Shown here piece after piece: positions 47,888-57,591 of a stretch of DNA of 64,000 nt. This stretch comes from Nitrospira sp. (lineage in GTDB: Bacteria; Nitrospirota; Nitrospiria; Nitrospirales; Nitrospiraceae), in assembly GCA_022842445.1 (NCBI GenBank), contig JALHPO010000001.1:62001-126000 (forward strand). The letters are read 5' to 3'. Below the pieces are notes generated by a model. The model did not search any database. It had not been told where the DNA came from and was given only the letters and a program-made list of their open reading frames with translations. Each line of letters begins with the position of its first letter. The stretch's first letter is position 1. The position numbers and the translations under genes are program-made.

Positions 47888-50500
47888 TCACTCCTCCCTC
47901 AGCCCCTCTGCCACCGGCTGACGTGCGGCCCACCGGGCGGGAAAGTACCCGGCCACGAGTGTTGCAGCTGCGGCAAGGCCGACGGCTTGAATGAGGGGAC
48001 CGATGGGCACGATCATTTGAATCGTCCACCCGAACGACTGTTTATTGATCACTGAAACGAGCAGGAACGAGAGCGCGCCGCCGCCGATCAAACCCAAGCC
48101 GATCCCCACCAGACCCAGGTACGCAGCTTCCCATAGCACTAACTCCTGGATCTGTCGGGCGCTACCGCCGATGGCCCGTAACGTGGCAAACTCCCTGCGC
48201 CGTTCCAGCACCGACGTGACCAAGGTATTGACGATGCCGAGCATGGCGATGATGATCGCGATCGCTTCCAGCACATAGGTCATCAGAAATGTCCGGTCGA
48301 AGATTTCGAGGATCTCCGTTCGTAGTTCGGTGTTGCTGATAACCAACGGGGGGAGTCTGCCGCTATTAGCCTCGCCCAGTTTCTGGACAATGGCTTTCCG
48401 CACCTGGTCTGCATCCGCTCCCGCCGTAAGATAGACAGGAAAGACCGTGACCAGTTCATCATGCCAAAGCGACTGATACAGAGTGCGATCTATCACGAGC
48501 TTTCCTCCGTCGGTCGAATAGTCATAAAACACTGCGACGACCGGAAACTGTTTGATGCCTTCCGGAGTCGTGACCTCCAGTAACGAGCCCTCCTCAACCC
48601 CCAGCCGATCCGCCAATACTTCAGAGATCAGCACACCACCGATATCCGCCGCGCGGTTGAGTTGCTCGGAGGAGTCACCTTTCCGGAGAAGATACCGGCT
48701 CCGTTGCGCATGCAGTCGCAAGTCACGCGAGACGATCGCGACGCGCCGACCATCCACGGTGATGCGGACATCGCGGTACGTATCCACCGCCTCCACACCG
48801 GGAATCCCCGACAACGCCTGCAGCCAGGACGGCGGAAGACTCCGTCCAATACTTCCTGCTTCTGTGCCTCGCAACCATAGCGACGGCGCCACAACCACGT
48901 CGGACAACACCGTATCGGCCACCCACACCTCCACCGTATGCCGGAAACTGCGTACCATGACGAGCACGCCGATCATGATCGCGAGTCCGACCATCAAGGC
49001 GGACACCGTGACTCCGTTGCGTCCGGGATTGCGTGACGCATGATCGACCGCGATCTCCCTGATAACGCCCCGCGTTCCCGATGCGCCGCGTTCCCTCCGG
49101 CCGCTCCGCCACCCGACGATGCAAATCGGAGCAAGACACGAGAGTCCTGCCAGCACACAGAGGGTGGCCAGGTAGCCCAGCACCGGGATGCCTCCTATGG
49201 GCTCGGTCAGACTCAACCCGCCGGCGGTCGCGAGCAACACCAATCCGACCGCCCCCAACGTGCCGGCCCGAAGCTGCCGGCCTGCTTCATAATCACCGGG
49301 GGCCAAGGCGCGCGCAGGTGCCGTTCGACTCGCATCTCCGCTCGGCCCGATGGCGCCGATCATGGACACTACGACTCCGATCACGATCCCTTCCAAAGAA
49401 ATCTGCCAGAACCAGCCGGCTTCGAAGAACCGGCCGGCCTCGGCCGCAACCGGGACGTAGAGATCCGAAATCGTCCGGCTCAACAGCGCGATCAGTTTCT
49501 GAGCCAGTATCAAGCCTGCGACACTCCCGACGATTCCACCCGCCAATCCGAACAGACCGGCCTCGGCCAAGAAGAGCGCCGCCACGCGAGATTGAGTCAT
49601 GCCGATGGCCCGATAAATCCCGATCTCCCGGCGCCGCCTGGCTACGGCAAATGCCATTGTGTTGTAAATCAGGAACATGCCGACCAGCAGTCCCACCCAA
49701 CTCAGCACCGTCAAGTTCAGGCGAAACGCCCGCACCATTTGCTCTACTTGTTTCGTCCGACTCGACGGGCGTTCGATTGTGACGTGAGGCGGCATAACCT
49801 CGCGCAGATTCTGCGCCACCTCTTCAACCGATTTTGTCACATCGGTCACCAGATCGATCCGATCCAGCCGCCCGACCATCCCGAACGTAATCTGGGCCGC
49901 CGCAATATCCATCACCGCAAGGTGATCCCAGGATGACGTTCGATCCGAGCTATCTTCTAAAATGCCTGACACCAGGCACAGGATAGGACCTGGGCCGATC
50001 TGCAAAGAAACCCTGTTGCCGACCGACAGATTCCACTCGGCCGCCAGCTTCCGCCCTAACAACACCGTGTTTGGATCGAGTACCACATCCAACCGGTGTT
50101 CCGTCGCTTGCTGGGTGAGCCGAAACCCGCGCGAATCAGCCTCGGCGAAAATATCCAAGCCAAGCACCTGCACGGCCTGACTGCGCCCGCCGGCGTCGAT
50201 CCGCACTGCCGTTTGAAGAATCACAGGAGAAGCCGATGTGACACCGGACACACGGCGCGCAGCCGTAATGAGCCGTTCGTCCAGCCCTAATTCACCGCCT
50301 GAAATTTCCAGGGTTGTCGGACCTGCCACCGTCAACACGGCCTGTTCAAACGAACGAAGCACGTCGACATTAGCCGTCCGCACCGCCACAGAGGCTGAGA
50401 CGCCAAGGGCGACCCCGATGACGGTCAACAGCGTGCGCAGCGGCCATTGAGTCACATGGGCGGAAACGATCAGCAGGAAGACTTTGATAAAGGAGGGCAT
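47888..50500 (-). CDS. ABC transporter permease with two FtsX domains (LolE/DevC-like)
   Basis: About 870 residues. An N-terminal transmembrane helix (RTLLTVIGVALGVSASVAV), a large extracytoplasmic domain, a first FtsX block (VGMFLIYNTMAFAVARRRREIGIYRAIGM), a middle multi-helix section, a second periplasmic domain and a second FtsX block near the C-terminus (NTLVTSVLERRREFATLRAIGG). This is the long AttF/YbbP-like permease type. It probably works with the ATPase at 51870-52568 for lipid, lipoprotein or peptide export. The ATG at 50500 is preferred to a start 15 codons upstream. Confidence 0.87.
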   Translation of the reverse strand: MPSFIKVFLLIVSAHVTQWPLRTLLTVIGVALGVSASVAVRTANVDVLRSFEQAVLTVAGPTTLEISGGELGLDERLITAARRVSGVTSASPVILQTAVRIDAGGRSQAVQVLGLDIFAEADSRGFRLTQQATEHRLDVVLDPNTVLLGRKLAAEWNLSVGNRVSLQIGPGPILCLVSGILEDSSDRTSSWDHLAVMDIAAAQITFGMVGRLDRIDLVTDVTKSVEEVAQNLREVMPPHVTIERPSSRTKQVEQMVRAFRLNLTVLSWVGLLVGMFLIYNTMAFAVARRRREIGIYRAIGMTQSRVAALFLAEAGLFGLAGGIVGSVAGLILAQKLIALLSRTISDLYVPVAAEAGRFFEAGWFWQISLEGIVIGVVVSMIGAIGPSGDASRTAPARALAPGDYEAGRQLRAGTLGAVGLVLLATAGGLSLTEPIGGIPVLGYLATLCVLAGLSCLAPICIVGWRSGRRERGASGTRGVIREIAVDHASRNPGRNGVTVSALMVGLAIMIGVLVMVRSFRHTVEVWVADTVLSDVVVAPSLWLRGTEAGSIGRSLPPSWLQALSGIPGVEAVDTYRDVRITVDGRRVAIVSRDLRLHAQRSRYLLRKGDSSEQLNRAADIGGVLISEVLADRLGVEEGSLLEVTTPEGIKQFPVVAVFYDYSTDGGKLVIDRTLYQSLWHDELVTVFPVYLTAGADADQVRKAIVQKLGEANSGRLPPLVISNTELRTEILEIFDRTFLMTYVLEAIAIIIAMLGIVNTLVTSVLERRREFATLRAIGGSARQIQELVLWEAAYLGLVGIGLGLIGGGALSFLLVSVINKQSFGWTIQMIVPIGPLIQAVGLAAAATLVAGYFPARWAARQPVAEGLREE

Positions 50501-50661
50501 CAGGAACCAGTGACACCGGACGAACAGGAGAGATCCTGGAAGCAACCACCCGTCAAAACCCGAGAAATCAACCCCAAAATCCCGTGCGAAGATCGGCCGT
50601 TTCGTTTACACATGTAGGATCCTTTGCTAGACTTACCTCACGATTTCAGGAGGCACCTACG

Positions 50662-50940
50662 GTGGCACACAGTCGAGGCAATACCGCACTCTCCTTCGAA
50701 CCGGCAGAAAACGGACGAAAACAGGCTTCCCAGATTACTCCCCGTCAATCGCAAATCCTCAAGATGGTAGCGATGGGGCACACCAACCGCGAAATCGCCG
50801 TTTCGTTGAAGATCAGCGTCCGTACGGTCGAAGTGCACCGTTTCAATCTGATGCGGCGGCTCAACGCCCGCAACGTCGCCCAACTTCTGCGCCAATCGCT
50901 GCGCAATAACTTGCTGCCGGCAAGTTTCGGCAAACGTTAA
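50662..50940 (+). CDS. Stand-alone LuxR/GerE-type HTH regulator
   Basis: A 92-residue protein consisting of a ~30-residue leader and a complete LuxR-type helix-turn-helix: TPRQSQILKMVAMGHTNREI, then AVSLKISVRTVEVHRFNLMR. There is no receiver or ligand-binding domain. The GTG at 50662 sits behind CAGGAGG. It lies on the opposite strand between two parts of an ABC export locus and may regulate it. Confidence 0.82.
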   Translation: MAHSRGNTALSFEPAENGRKQASQITPRQSQILKMVAMGHTNREIAVSLKISVRTVEVHRFNLMRRLNARNVAQLLRQSLRNNLLPASFGKR

Positions 50941-50943
50941 CGG

Positions 50944-51873
50944 CTACAGCTCTTTGACCATCCCCCGGCATTCCGCGACTGAGCGATATCCTTTTCGCGC
51001 CAGAATTCCGGCCAGCTCCTTGTCCAGCCGGCCGAACACATCCAGCCCCTCTTCTACCAACACCGTACCGACTTGTATTGCTGATGCACCGCACAACAGA
51101 TGCTCGAACGCATCCACGCCGTCCATAACACCGCCGGTGCCGATGATCGGGATTCTGCCTTGAAAGATTTTGTAGAACGCGCGGACATTCGCCAGTGCCA
51201 CCGGTTTAATGAGCCTGCCACCCAGCCCGCCGAATCCGCCCTTTGGTTTGATAACGACGGCTTCGCGCTCCGGATCGACCACCAATCCGTTGCCCACCGA
51301 ATTGATCATGTTGAGAAAGTCGATGCCGTATCGTCCGATCACTTTCCCCATCGCCTCGTGATGCGCCGGATCAAAATAGGGTGGCAGCTTCAACCCCATG
51401 GGAACCGTGATGATCTGGCGTACCCGCTTGATCACCCGCTCGGACGACTCCGGATCGTAGCCGATTTGAGGTTTACCGGGGATGTTCGGGCACGAGAGGT
51501 TCACTTCGATGAGGTCCGGCTGAGCCGCATTGATGGCAGCGGCAATGGTCGGGAAGTCCTCCTCACAAAGACCCGCCACACTCGCCACGACCGGCTTTCC
51601 AAATCGCTTCAGCTCAGGAATCAGTTCGGCATAGGCCTTGTACCCAAGGTTGGGCAGTCCCATGGAATTGATCGATCCGCCGGGAAATCCATAGTAACGC
51701 GGCTCAGGATTGCCCTGACGCGGTTCGACCGTCATCGACTTGGTCACGATCGCACCGGCTGCGGACTTTCCCAACGCCACCAGTTCATCACGTGTGACGC
51801 AGAGAGCCCCGGCGGCATTCATGAAACAGCTGGGAAATCTCACGCCTGCGATCGTGGTCGAAAGATCTGTCAT
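50944..51873 (-). CDS. pyrD: Dihydroorotate dehydrogenase, class 1A type
   Basis: PyrD oxidises dihydroorotate to orotate. The 309 residues contain the FMN site and NLSCPNIPGKPQIGYD, with the catalytic Cys that marks the class 1 enzymes; the PGKPQ sequence is that of soluble class 1A enzymes, which use fumarate. No pyrK subunit is adjacent. It overlaps the ABC ATPase stop by four bases (ATGA) rather than lying in the pyr operon. Confidence 0.85.
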   Translation of the reverse strand: MTDLSTTIAGVRFPSCFMNAAGALCVTRDELVALGKSAAGAIVTKSMTVEPRQGNPEPRYYGFPGGSINSMGLPNLGYKAYAELIPELKRFGKPVVASVAGLCEEDFPTIAAAINAAQPDLIEVNLSCPNIPGKPQIGYDPESSERVIKRVRQIITVPMGLKLPPYFDPAHHEAMGKVIGRYGIDFLNMINSVGNGLVVDPEREAVVIKPKGGFGGLGGRLIKPVALANVRAFYKIFQGRIPIIGTGGVMDGVDAFEHLLCGASAIQVGTVLVEEGLDVFGRLDKELAGILARKGYRSVAECRGMVKEL

Positions 51874-52568
51874 CGCGCCACCAGTTCGGGGTGCCGCTCG
51901 GTCCGCGCCACCAGCCGCCCATCTTGTATCGTCCAGACATAGTCGGCCGTATGGGCCGCCTGGTCGCTGTGTGTGACCAGCAAGACAGTCTGTTCACCCG
52001 CCTTGGCCAAATTCCTAATGAGGGTCATGATATCGGCCCCCTGATGCGAATCGATATTGCCAGTCGGTTCATCCGCCAGCAATAGACGCGGCCGATGTGC
52101 CAGAGCCCTAGCAATCGCCACCCGCTGCTGTTCACCCCCGGATAGCTCGCCCGGCCGATGATGTCGCCGCCGGCTCATCCCCACCATCTCCAACACCTCG
52201 CTGGCCCGCATCGCCGCACTGCGTCCGCTGTCTCCGCGCAACAACAACGGCAGCGCAACATTCTCCTCCGCCGTCAGTCCGTGCACCAGATGAAAGGCTT
52301 GAAACACGATGCCGATGGTCTCACGCCTGATTCTTGTCCACTCGGAGCTGGACAAGCCGGTCGTGGACCGCCCATCGAGCACAATGTCTCCCGTCGTGGG
52401 CTGATCCAGCCCGGCAATGAGATTCAGCAACGTGCTTTTCCCACACCCGCTCGGCCCGATAAATGCACAGAACTCTCCGCGCCGTATTTCCAAATTAATA
52501 TCGGCCAACGCGGCCACCGTGGCTCCGCCGCGCACGTATGATTTGGAAAGCCCCTTCAAAACGACCAC
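51870..52568 (-). CDS. ABC transporter ATP-binding protein (LolD/MacB type)
   Basis: 232 residues with Walker [10 protein letters not shown], the signature LSGGEQQRV and Walker [13 protein letters not shown], the MacB/LolD/FtsE subgroup. It is the likely partner of the FtsX permease at 47888-50500, though pyrD and a LuxR gene lie between them. It overlaps the pyrD start, so expression of pyrD appears to depend on this gene. Confidence 0.9.
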   Translation of the reverse strand: MVVLKGLSKSYVRGGATVAALADINLEIRRGEFCAFIGPSGCGKSTLLNLIAGLDQPTTGDIVLDGRSTTGLSSSEWTRIRRETIGIVFQAFHLVHGLTAEENVALPLLLRGDSGRSAAMRASEVLEMVGMSRRRHHRPGELSGGEQQRVAIARALAHRPRLLLADEPTGNIDSHQGADIMTLIRNLAKAGEQTVLLVTHSDQAAHTADYVWTIQDGRLVARTERHPELVAR

Positions 52569-52732
52569 GAACGTATCTCCAAGACCCGTACATTGACTAA
52601 GTATGAATAACCGCTGTCGCGACGCCTGCTTTCGTATAGCACAACCATTTAGAATGCGACAACCTTGACAGGATAGACCTGTTCACCATAAAGAGAACAT
52701 CGTGCTCATACGCTGGGACGCCGATACCGCCT

Positions 52733-53551
52733 ATGGCTCACTCCTGGATTACAGCAATACCGGAACTCATGCGCCGGGCTGTCCGGTTCCTCTTACCGGC
52801 TGAGTGTACGGTCTGCCGTACACCCTTGACCGACGATCCGATTCCGCACTTCTGCTCCGACTGCTGGAATACCATCGTGCTGGCAAGCCATTCACGCTGT
52901 GCGCGATGTGACCGCCCTTTCGTCTCACCGGTTGCGACGGTTTTTAGCCCGACGCATCTGTGCTACTCCTGCACCGCGCGCCCCCCGTCCTATACCAGAG
53001 CCTGGACACTCTATCCCTACCAGTCCCCTCTACGGGACGCCATCTGCCTATTCAAATACCGGGGAAAAGTCTCACTGGCGACGCCGTTGGCTCGCCTTAT
53101 GATCGACCAGCTTCCGGCGCTCGATTCCATCGACCTTATCATGCCCGTGCCGCTCCACACCGGGCGGCTGCGCGAACGGGAATTCAATCAATCCTTACTG
53201 CTGGCAGACCGGATCGGCCGCCATCTCTGCAGGCCCGTCTCCTGCGTCAATCTGATCCGAACCGTTCCCTCGCCGGCACAGACCACCCTCCCCAGAAAAG
53301 AACGATTGAGGAATCTCCGCGGAGCCTTTGCCGTCACTCGCCCTGAATCGATCGCCGGCAAACGCATTCTGTTGATCGACGACGTGTTCACGACCGGCGC
53401 CACAGTGAATGAATGCGCGAAGACACTCCGCAAAGCGGGTTCCAGCGACGTCTTTGCGCTGACCCTGGGACGCACCATGGATGCGAGCCACATCCCGGAT
53501 CGAGTCCTTGCGGAGAGAACTCACATGACGGCCGATGTCATGGGAGGATGA
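52733..53551 (+). CDS. comF: ComF family phosphoribosyltransferase-like protein
   Basis: 272 residues: an N-terminal zinc-ribbon with CTVC, CSDC and CARC pairs, and a C-terminal phosphoribosyltransferase domain with the PRPP loop ILLIDDVFTTGATV. ComF proteins assist DNA uptake in competent bacteria; in many others they are conserved without a defined role. Downstream comes fmdB after three bases. Confidence 0.88.
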   Translation: MAHSWITAIPELMRRAVRFLLPAECTVCRTPLTDDPIPHFCSDCWNTIVLASHSRCARCDRPFVSPVATVFSPTHLCYSCTARPPSYTRAWTLYPYQSPLRDAICLFKYRGKVSLATPLARLMIDQLPALDSIDLIMPVPLHTGRLREREFNQSLLLADRIGRHLCRPVSCVNLIRTVPSPAQTTLPRKERLRNLRGAFAVTRPESIAGKRILLIDDVFTTGATVNECAKTLRKAGSSDVFALTLGRTMDASHIPDRVLAERTHMTADVMGG

Positions 53552-53554
53552 CCC

Positions 53555-53917
53555 ATGCCGATTTATGAATACCTCTGCCGAGCCTGTGGGAAACGTTGTT
53601 CCATCTTAATCCTGAATCTCCGCAATCCTCCACCGGCAGGCTGCCGGCATTGCGGCAGCTCGCAGGTGGATCGCCTCCTGTCTCGATTCGCCGCGCCCAA
53701 ATCCGAAGAGGCGCGGCTCGAATCGCTGACAGACCCCGACAATCTCGGTGCATTTGACGAAAACGATCCACACAGCACCACCCGCTTCATGAAAAAAATG
53801 GGTGAAGCGATGGGCGAAGACGTGGGTGACGATATGGAGGCCCTGATGGAGCAAGCGGGAGAATCGGGAGAGATAAGCGGGGATGGGGAGACAACGGCGG
53901 GTATTGACAGTCTGTGA
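53555..53917 (+). CDS. FmdB-family zinc-ribbon protein
   Basis: 120 residues beginning MPIYEYLCRACG, with a second pair CRHCGSS, together a zinc-ribbon putative regulatory protein (FmdB/CxxC_CxxC_SSSS). The C-terminal half is acidic and longer than usual, with GEAMGEDVGDDMEALMEQA. It may be co-transcribed with comF. Function is unknown. Confidence 0.82.
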   Translation: MPIYEYLCRACGKRCSILILNLRNPPPAGCRHCGSSQVDRLLSRFAAPKSEEARLESLTDPDNLGAFDENDPHSTTRFMKKMGEAMGEDVGDDMEALMEQAGESGEISGDGETTAGIDSL

Positions 53918-53940
53918 CAGGCATTGTCATGTATTTTAAC

Positions 53941-53968
53941 TTGACAATTCTCCGACGATCCCTAGAAT
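53941..53968 (+). promoter_or_regulatory. Candidate sigma-70 promoter upstream of the HTH-mraZ genes
   Basis: A perfect TTGACA and TAGAAT with a 16-base spacer lie about 60 bases before the HTH gene. This is the clearest promoter seen in this part. Confidence 0.6.
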
Positions 53969-54026
53969 AGACCCATTATTGGGAGCCTCATGAGTCTGTA
54001 TCCTTGCGATGAGATCTGGTGGCACT

Positions 54027-54224
54027 ATGGGGACCGCCCCGAAAAGCGAATTGATGACGGCGACGGAGACTTGCCGTTATCTGAAAATTACCCCGCGCAC
54101 ACTTTATCGCTATTTACAGAGTCGGCAGATTCCCGCTTTCAAGCTTGGAAAAGAATGGCGGTTCGTGCGCTCGGATCTGGAACAGTGGATTCGGGAACGA
54201 ACCAGAACCGCCGTGTCCTCTTAG
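54027..54224 (+). CDS. Excisionase-type (MerR-like) small DNA-binding protein
   Basis: 65 residues of the DNA-binding excisionase fold: MTATETCRYLKITPRTLYRY, then IPAFKLGKEWRFVRSDLEQW. Such proteins occur both in phages and as chromosomal regulators. No integrase or attachment site is nearby, so I favour a regulator. It ends 16 bases before mraZ. The ATG at 54027 gives the usual length. Confidence 0.8.
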   Translation: MGTAPKSELMTATETCRYLKITPRTLYRYLQSRQIPAFKLGKEWRFVRSDLEQWIRERTRTAVSS

Positions 54225-54239
54225 ACTAGGACCTGATTG

Positions 54240-54680
54240 ATGTTTGCCGGCGAATACTTGTGCAAAGTTGACGAGAAGGGGCGATTCATCGTCCCCTCGC
54301 CTATCCGCGAGCAAATCGAGGCCGATGGCCAATCCGTCGTATTCTTGAAGGGGCCGGAACAATCCTTACTCATCTATTCGGCCAGGGAATGGAAACAAGT
54401 CCTCGAACGGACCAAAACGTCGTTGGACGAAGATCAGAGCCGTCTCTTCATGCACTTCGTCGTCTCTGAAGCAGGCACCTCGGATATCGACAAAACGGGT
54501 CGCATTCTCATTCCCGGCCGCTTAAGAAAACTGGTGCCGCTCGACGACGATCAGGAAGTGATTTTGGTCGGTCTCTATCACCGTATGGAAATCTGGAACC
54601 CCAGCGAATGGCGGCGATATATCGCCCGCACGGAAGATCGCTACGAACAAAACATGGCCAAGATTCTGAATCTTTTGTAA
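54240..54680 (+). CDS. mraZ: Transcriptional regulator MraZ
   Basis: 146 residues with two SpoVT/AbrB-like repeats (GEYLCKVDEKGRFIVPSPIR and SDIDKTGRILIPGRLRKL), typical of MraZ. MraZ normally heads the division and cell wall cluster just before rsmH; here the next gene is a RusA-like nuclease, so this copy is detached from dcw genes. The ATG at 54240 is used. Confidence 0.92.
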   Translation: MFAGEYLCKVDEKGRFIVPSPIREQIEADGQSVVFLKGPEQSLLIYSAREWKQVLERTKTSLDEDQSRLFMHFVVSEAGTSDIDKTGRILIPGRLRKLVPLDDDQEVILVGLYHRMEIWNPSEWRRYIARTEDRYEQNMAKILNLL

Positions 54681-54688
54681 TTTGCTTC

Positions 54689-55297
54689 ATGCCATCACAC
54701 CGTCGTCGCTCAGGCTCACGACTTTCCAATCTGCCGGTACGCACGGTCTCCTATAGACCCTCAGCAGGACAGCCATCTGTTTCTTCACCACCAGTCTTAC
54801 GGCCTCTTGACCGGTTTGCCCTACTGTCTCAATTCCAAACATCCAAGACTATCAGCGCCTCCCAAGAGATGCCGGCTGGCGCAACCGTAGCCCACGGACG
54901 ATTGTCGCTGACCCTGCCGGTTCCTCCCAGCATCAATCGCCAGTACGCCACCGTGAATGGACGCCGGCTGCTATCCTCTAGCGGGCGCGCCTATAAAATA
55001 CAGGTGGGACAGCAGGTCTGGATCGCGCTGGCTCAATCGCCTGCACGGGCCTCGCTGATGACTCAGTTTCAATCCGGCCCACTAGCCCTCTCCATCCGAT
55101 TCTTCTTCACCTCAGCCCTGCGTCGCGACATTGACGGCGGCCTCAAGATTGCTCAGGATGCCCTCTGTGAAGGCTTGGGAATCAACGACAACCGGATCGT
55201 CGAAACCCACCTCTATAAGGAGATCGACAAATTACATCCTCGCATCGAAGTGTCCCTGTCCGCCGCTTCCCCTTCTTCCAAACCTGCATCCCGATAA
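54689..55297 (+). CDS. RusA-family Holliday-junction resolvase-like protein
   Basis: Up to 202 residues. The RusA fold is seen in the C-terminal half: VPPSINRQYATVNGRRLLS, the acidic pair in RRDIDGGLKIAQDALCEGLG and INDNRIVETHLYKEI. RusA resolves four-way DNA junctions and is often phage-borne. The first ~60 residues look disordered; a start at the ATG 54869 would give the core domain only. It follows mraZ by eight bases. Confidence 0.78.
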   Translation: MPSHRRRSGSRLSNLPVRTVSYRPSAGQPSVSSPPVLRPLDRFALLSQFQTSKTISASQEMPAGATVAHGRLSLTLPVPPSINRQYATVNGRRLLSSSGRAYKIQVGQQVWIALAQSPARASLMTQFQSGPLALSIRFFFTSALRRDIDGGLKIAQDALCEGLGINDNRIVETHLYKEIDKLHPRIEVSLSAASPSSKPASR

Positions 55298-55515
55298 TCG
55301 CGCGCATGCCGATTACGGTCCGGTATACGCTTGACTGATACCTAACGTCATACGGACACCCGCTACTCGTGAAGCGTCAAGCGCGGAACGGAAAGAGTGG
55401 TTCGGTATCGGGTATCGTTGTTGGAATATCTGGTCCGACTGGCTCACCGTCCTGAGCTCGCCGAACAGGTAACAAACTGATCGATTCGGATTGAGCCTGC
55501 CGCCGTGGCGCCCCG

Positions 55516-56751
55516 CTATTCGTACCGTAGGGCGTCGATGGGATTGAGCCGTGAGGCCTTGTTGGCCGGGTAGAGTCCGAAGAACAGCCCGACGGCGATG
55601 GAGAACACAAAAGCAGCCATGACAGTTTCCGCGGAGATGATAGTGGGCCATCCGGCAATCGCAGTCGTCACGCGCGCTCCCAGTATCCCGACGAGAATCC
55701 CCAGACAGCCGCCGACCACGCTGAGCGTCACGGCTTCAATCAGAAACTGCATGACAATGTGCCGCCGCTTGGCGCCCACCGCCATCCGCACGCCGATTTC
55801 CCTGGTCCGCTCCGTGACCGACACCAAGAGAATGTTCATAATGCCGATCCCGCCGACGAGGAGCGACACAGACGCGATAGCGAACAACATGACCGTCAGC
55901 GTCTCGCTCGTGCTTTCCTGAACCTTGCCGATATCCACCTGCGTTCTGATTGTAAAGTCGTCTTCTTGATCGGGTTGCAAACGATGCCGCGCGCGAATGA
56001 CGTCGCGGATCTGGGCCGCTGCGGGCGTCAGGTCCTCTAATCGTTCCGTCGACGCGAACAAGGCGCCGACTGATCCCAAAAACTGTGTGCCAAAGACCTT
56101 CCGCTCCGCGGTGCTGAATGGAATGAAAATAATGTCGTCCTGGTCGGACCCTTGGCTCGATTGCCCCTTGGGCGACAGAACGCCGATCACGCGAAACGGC
56201 ACGTTCTTGATGCGGATGATCGCCCCGACCGGCTCCTCTCCCACATCGAATAAATTCTCAACGACCGTCTGTCCGACCAATGCGACTCGATCAGCCGTAT
56301 CCACATCCTGCTGCGTGAACGCCCCCCCGCTGCTGAACGACCAGTCTCGAATCGTCAAGTAGCTCGGCGAGATGCCGTTGACCAGTCCGCTCCAGTTCTT
56401 ATTGCCATTGATGATCTGCATGGTATCCCGCTTGCCCCAGCCGACTTCGCTCAGCATGGGAATGCGTTTCTTGAGTTCCATGCCGTCCGATATCGTCAAT
56501 GTCACGGCACCGCCCTGCCCGCCCCGCACCCCACTCGTGGTCATCGAGCCAGGCAGCACCATGATGACGTTGGTACCCATGCTGGCCACCCGTTTGGCTA
56601 CTGCGGCCTTAGCCCCCTCTCCGATGCTCACCATCGCGATCACGGCTCCAACCCCGATCACAATCCCTAGCATGGTCAGTCCGGCCCTGAGCCGATTACG
56701 GCTCAGAATCCGAATCGCCGTCAACACCGTCAGCAGCACGAACGCCGGCAT
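55516..56751 (-). CDS. MacB-like ABC permease
   Basis: 411 residues with an N-terminal helix (RAGLTMLGIVIGVGAVIAMV), a MacB-type periplasmic domain and three C-terminal helices of the FtsX block (GGIGIMNILLVSVTERTREIG). The separate ATPase upstream starts its stop at the same base (TGATG), and an MFP adaptor precedes it, giving a tripartite MacAB-type efflux system. The outer-membrane channel is not in the window. Confidence 0.92.
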   Translation of the reverse strand: MPAFVLLTVLTAIRILSRNRLRAGLTMLGIVIGVGAVIAMVSIGEGAKAAVAKRVASMGTNVIMVLPGSMTTSGVRGGQGGAVTLTISDGMELKKRIPMLSEVGWGKRDTMQIINGNKNWSGLVNGISPSYLTIRDWSFSSGGAFTQQDVDTADRVALVGQTVVENLFDVGEEPVGAIIRIKNVPFRVIGVLSPKGQSSQGSDQDDIIFIPFSTAERKVFGTQFLGSVGALFASTERLEDLTPAAAQIRDVIRARHRLQPDQEDDFTIRTQVDIGKVQESTSETLTVMLFAIASVSLLVGGIGIMNILLVSVTERTREIGVRMAVGAKRRHIVMQFLIEAVTLSVVGGCLGILVGILGARVTTAIAGWPTIISAETVMAAFVFSIAVGLFFGLYPANKASRLNPIDALRYE

Positions 56752-57470
56752 CAGGCCTCCGGACCAGACAACGAAACAGTCGATTTGGTGTGGCGGTCGG
56801 TCAGGATACGGCCATCCTTCATTACAATTTCACGTTCCGCATAGGCGGCAATATCCGTTTCGTGAGTGACGAGAATGATCGTAATGCCCTGCTCTTTATT
56901 CAGCTGGTCGAGAATTGCCATGATCTCCCGGCTCGACTCGGTATCAAGATTGCCGGTCGGCTCGTCCGCCAAGAGGAGGGACGGTGCTGTGACCAATGCT
57001 CGTGCGATCGCCACACGCTGCTGCTGGCCTCCTGAAAGCTGTGTGGGATAGTGCCCCTCTCGCCCTTGAAGGCCAACACGGCAAAGGGCCTCTGTGGCCA
57101 ATACCCGCTGCTCCCTCAACGAGACTCCCCGATAAAACAGAGGCAATTGTGCATTTTCCAGCGCGCTGGTGCGTGGGATCAAATTGAAGTTTTGGAACAC
57201 AAACCCGATCTGTCGATTCCGAATATCAGCCAGTTGATCAGCCCGTAACCCCGCAGCATCGACGTCATTTAACCAATAGCGACCTCTAGTTGGTTGGTCC
57301 AAACAACCAAGGATGTTCATGAGGGTCGACTTCCCTGATCCGGACGACCCCATGATGGCGACAAACTCGCCTGATGCAATCGACAAATTCAGCCCTCGAA
57401 GGGCCTGCACCTCGACATCCCCAAGACGGTAGATTTTCCAAAGGTCTTCACAACGGATGAGCGCAGCCAT
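56751..57470 (-). CDS. MacB-type ABC ATPase
   Basis: 239 residues: Walker [10 protein letters not shown], signature LSGGQQQRV and Walker [13 protein letters not shown]. It belongs to the LolD/MacB ATPase subgroup and is coupled to the permease by a one-base overlap. It is preceded by the adaptor gene after 121 bases, so all three are probably transcribed together. Confidence 0.93.
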   Translation of the reverse strand: MAALIRCEDLWKIYRLGDVEVQALRGLNLSIASGEFVAIMGSSGSGKSTLMNILGCLDQPTRGRYWLNDVDAAGLRADQLADIRNRQIGFVFQNFNLIPRTSALENAQLPLFYRGVSLREQRVLATEALCRVGLQGREGHYPTQLSGGQQQRVAIARALVTAPSLLLADEPTGNLDTESSREIMAILDQLNKEQGITIILVTHETDIAAYAEREIVMKDGRILTDRHTKSTVSLSGPEA

Positions 57471-57591
57471 CAGCGGGTGACCCTCTTATCATTGGGAAAA
57501 AAAGACCCTGAGCAGAGACACATACCATAGCGAACCAAGCATTACGTGCTTAGCGGGGAATGGCACACAGCTACATCCCGCGACCTGGAGC

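Noticed and set aside
49040-49936. Plus-strand frame of 298 residues
   Set aside because: It is antisense to the FtsX permease and rich in Arg, Pro and His without domain pattern.
54027-55297. Prophage or integrated element based on excisionase-like and RusA genes
   Set aside because: No integrase, attachment repeats or structural phage genes are found, and mraZ sits between them.
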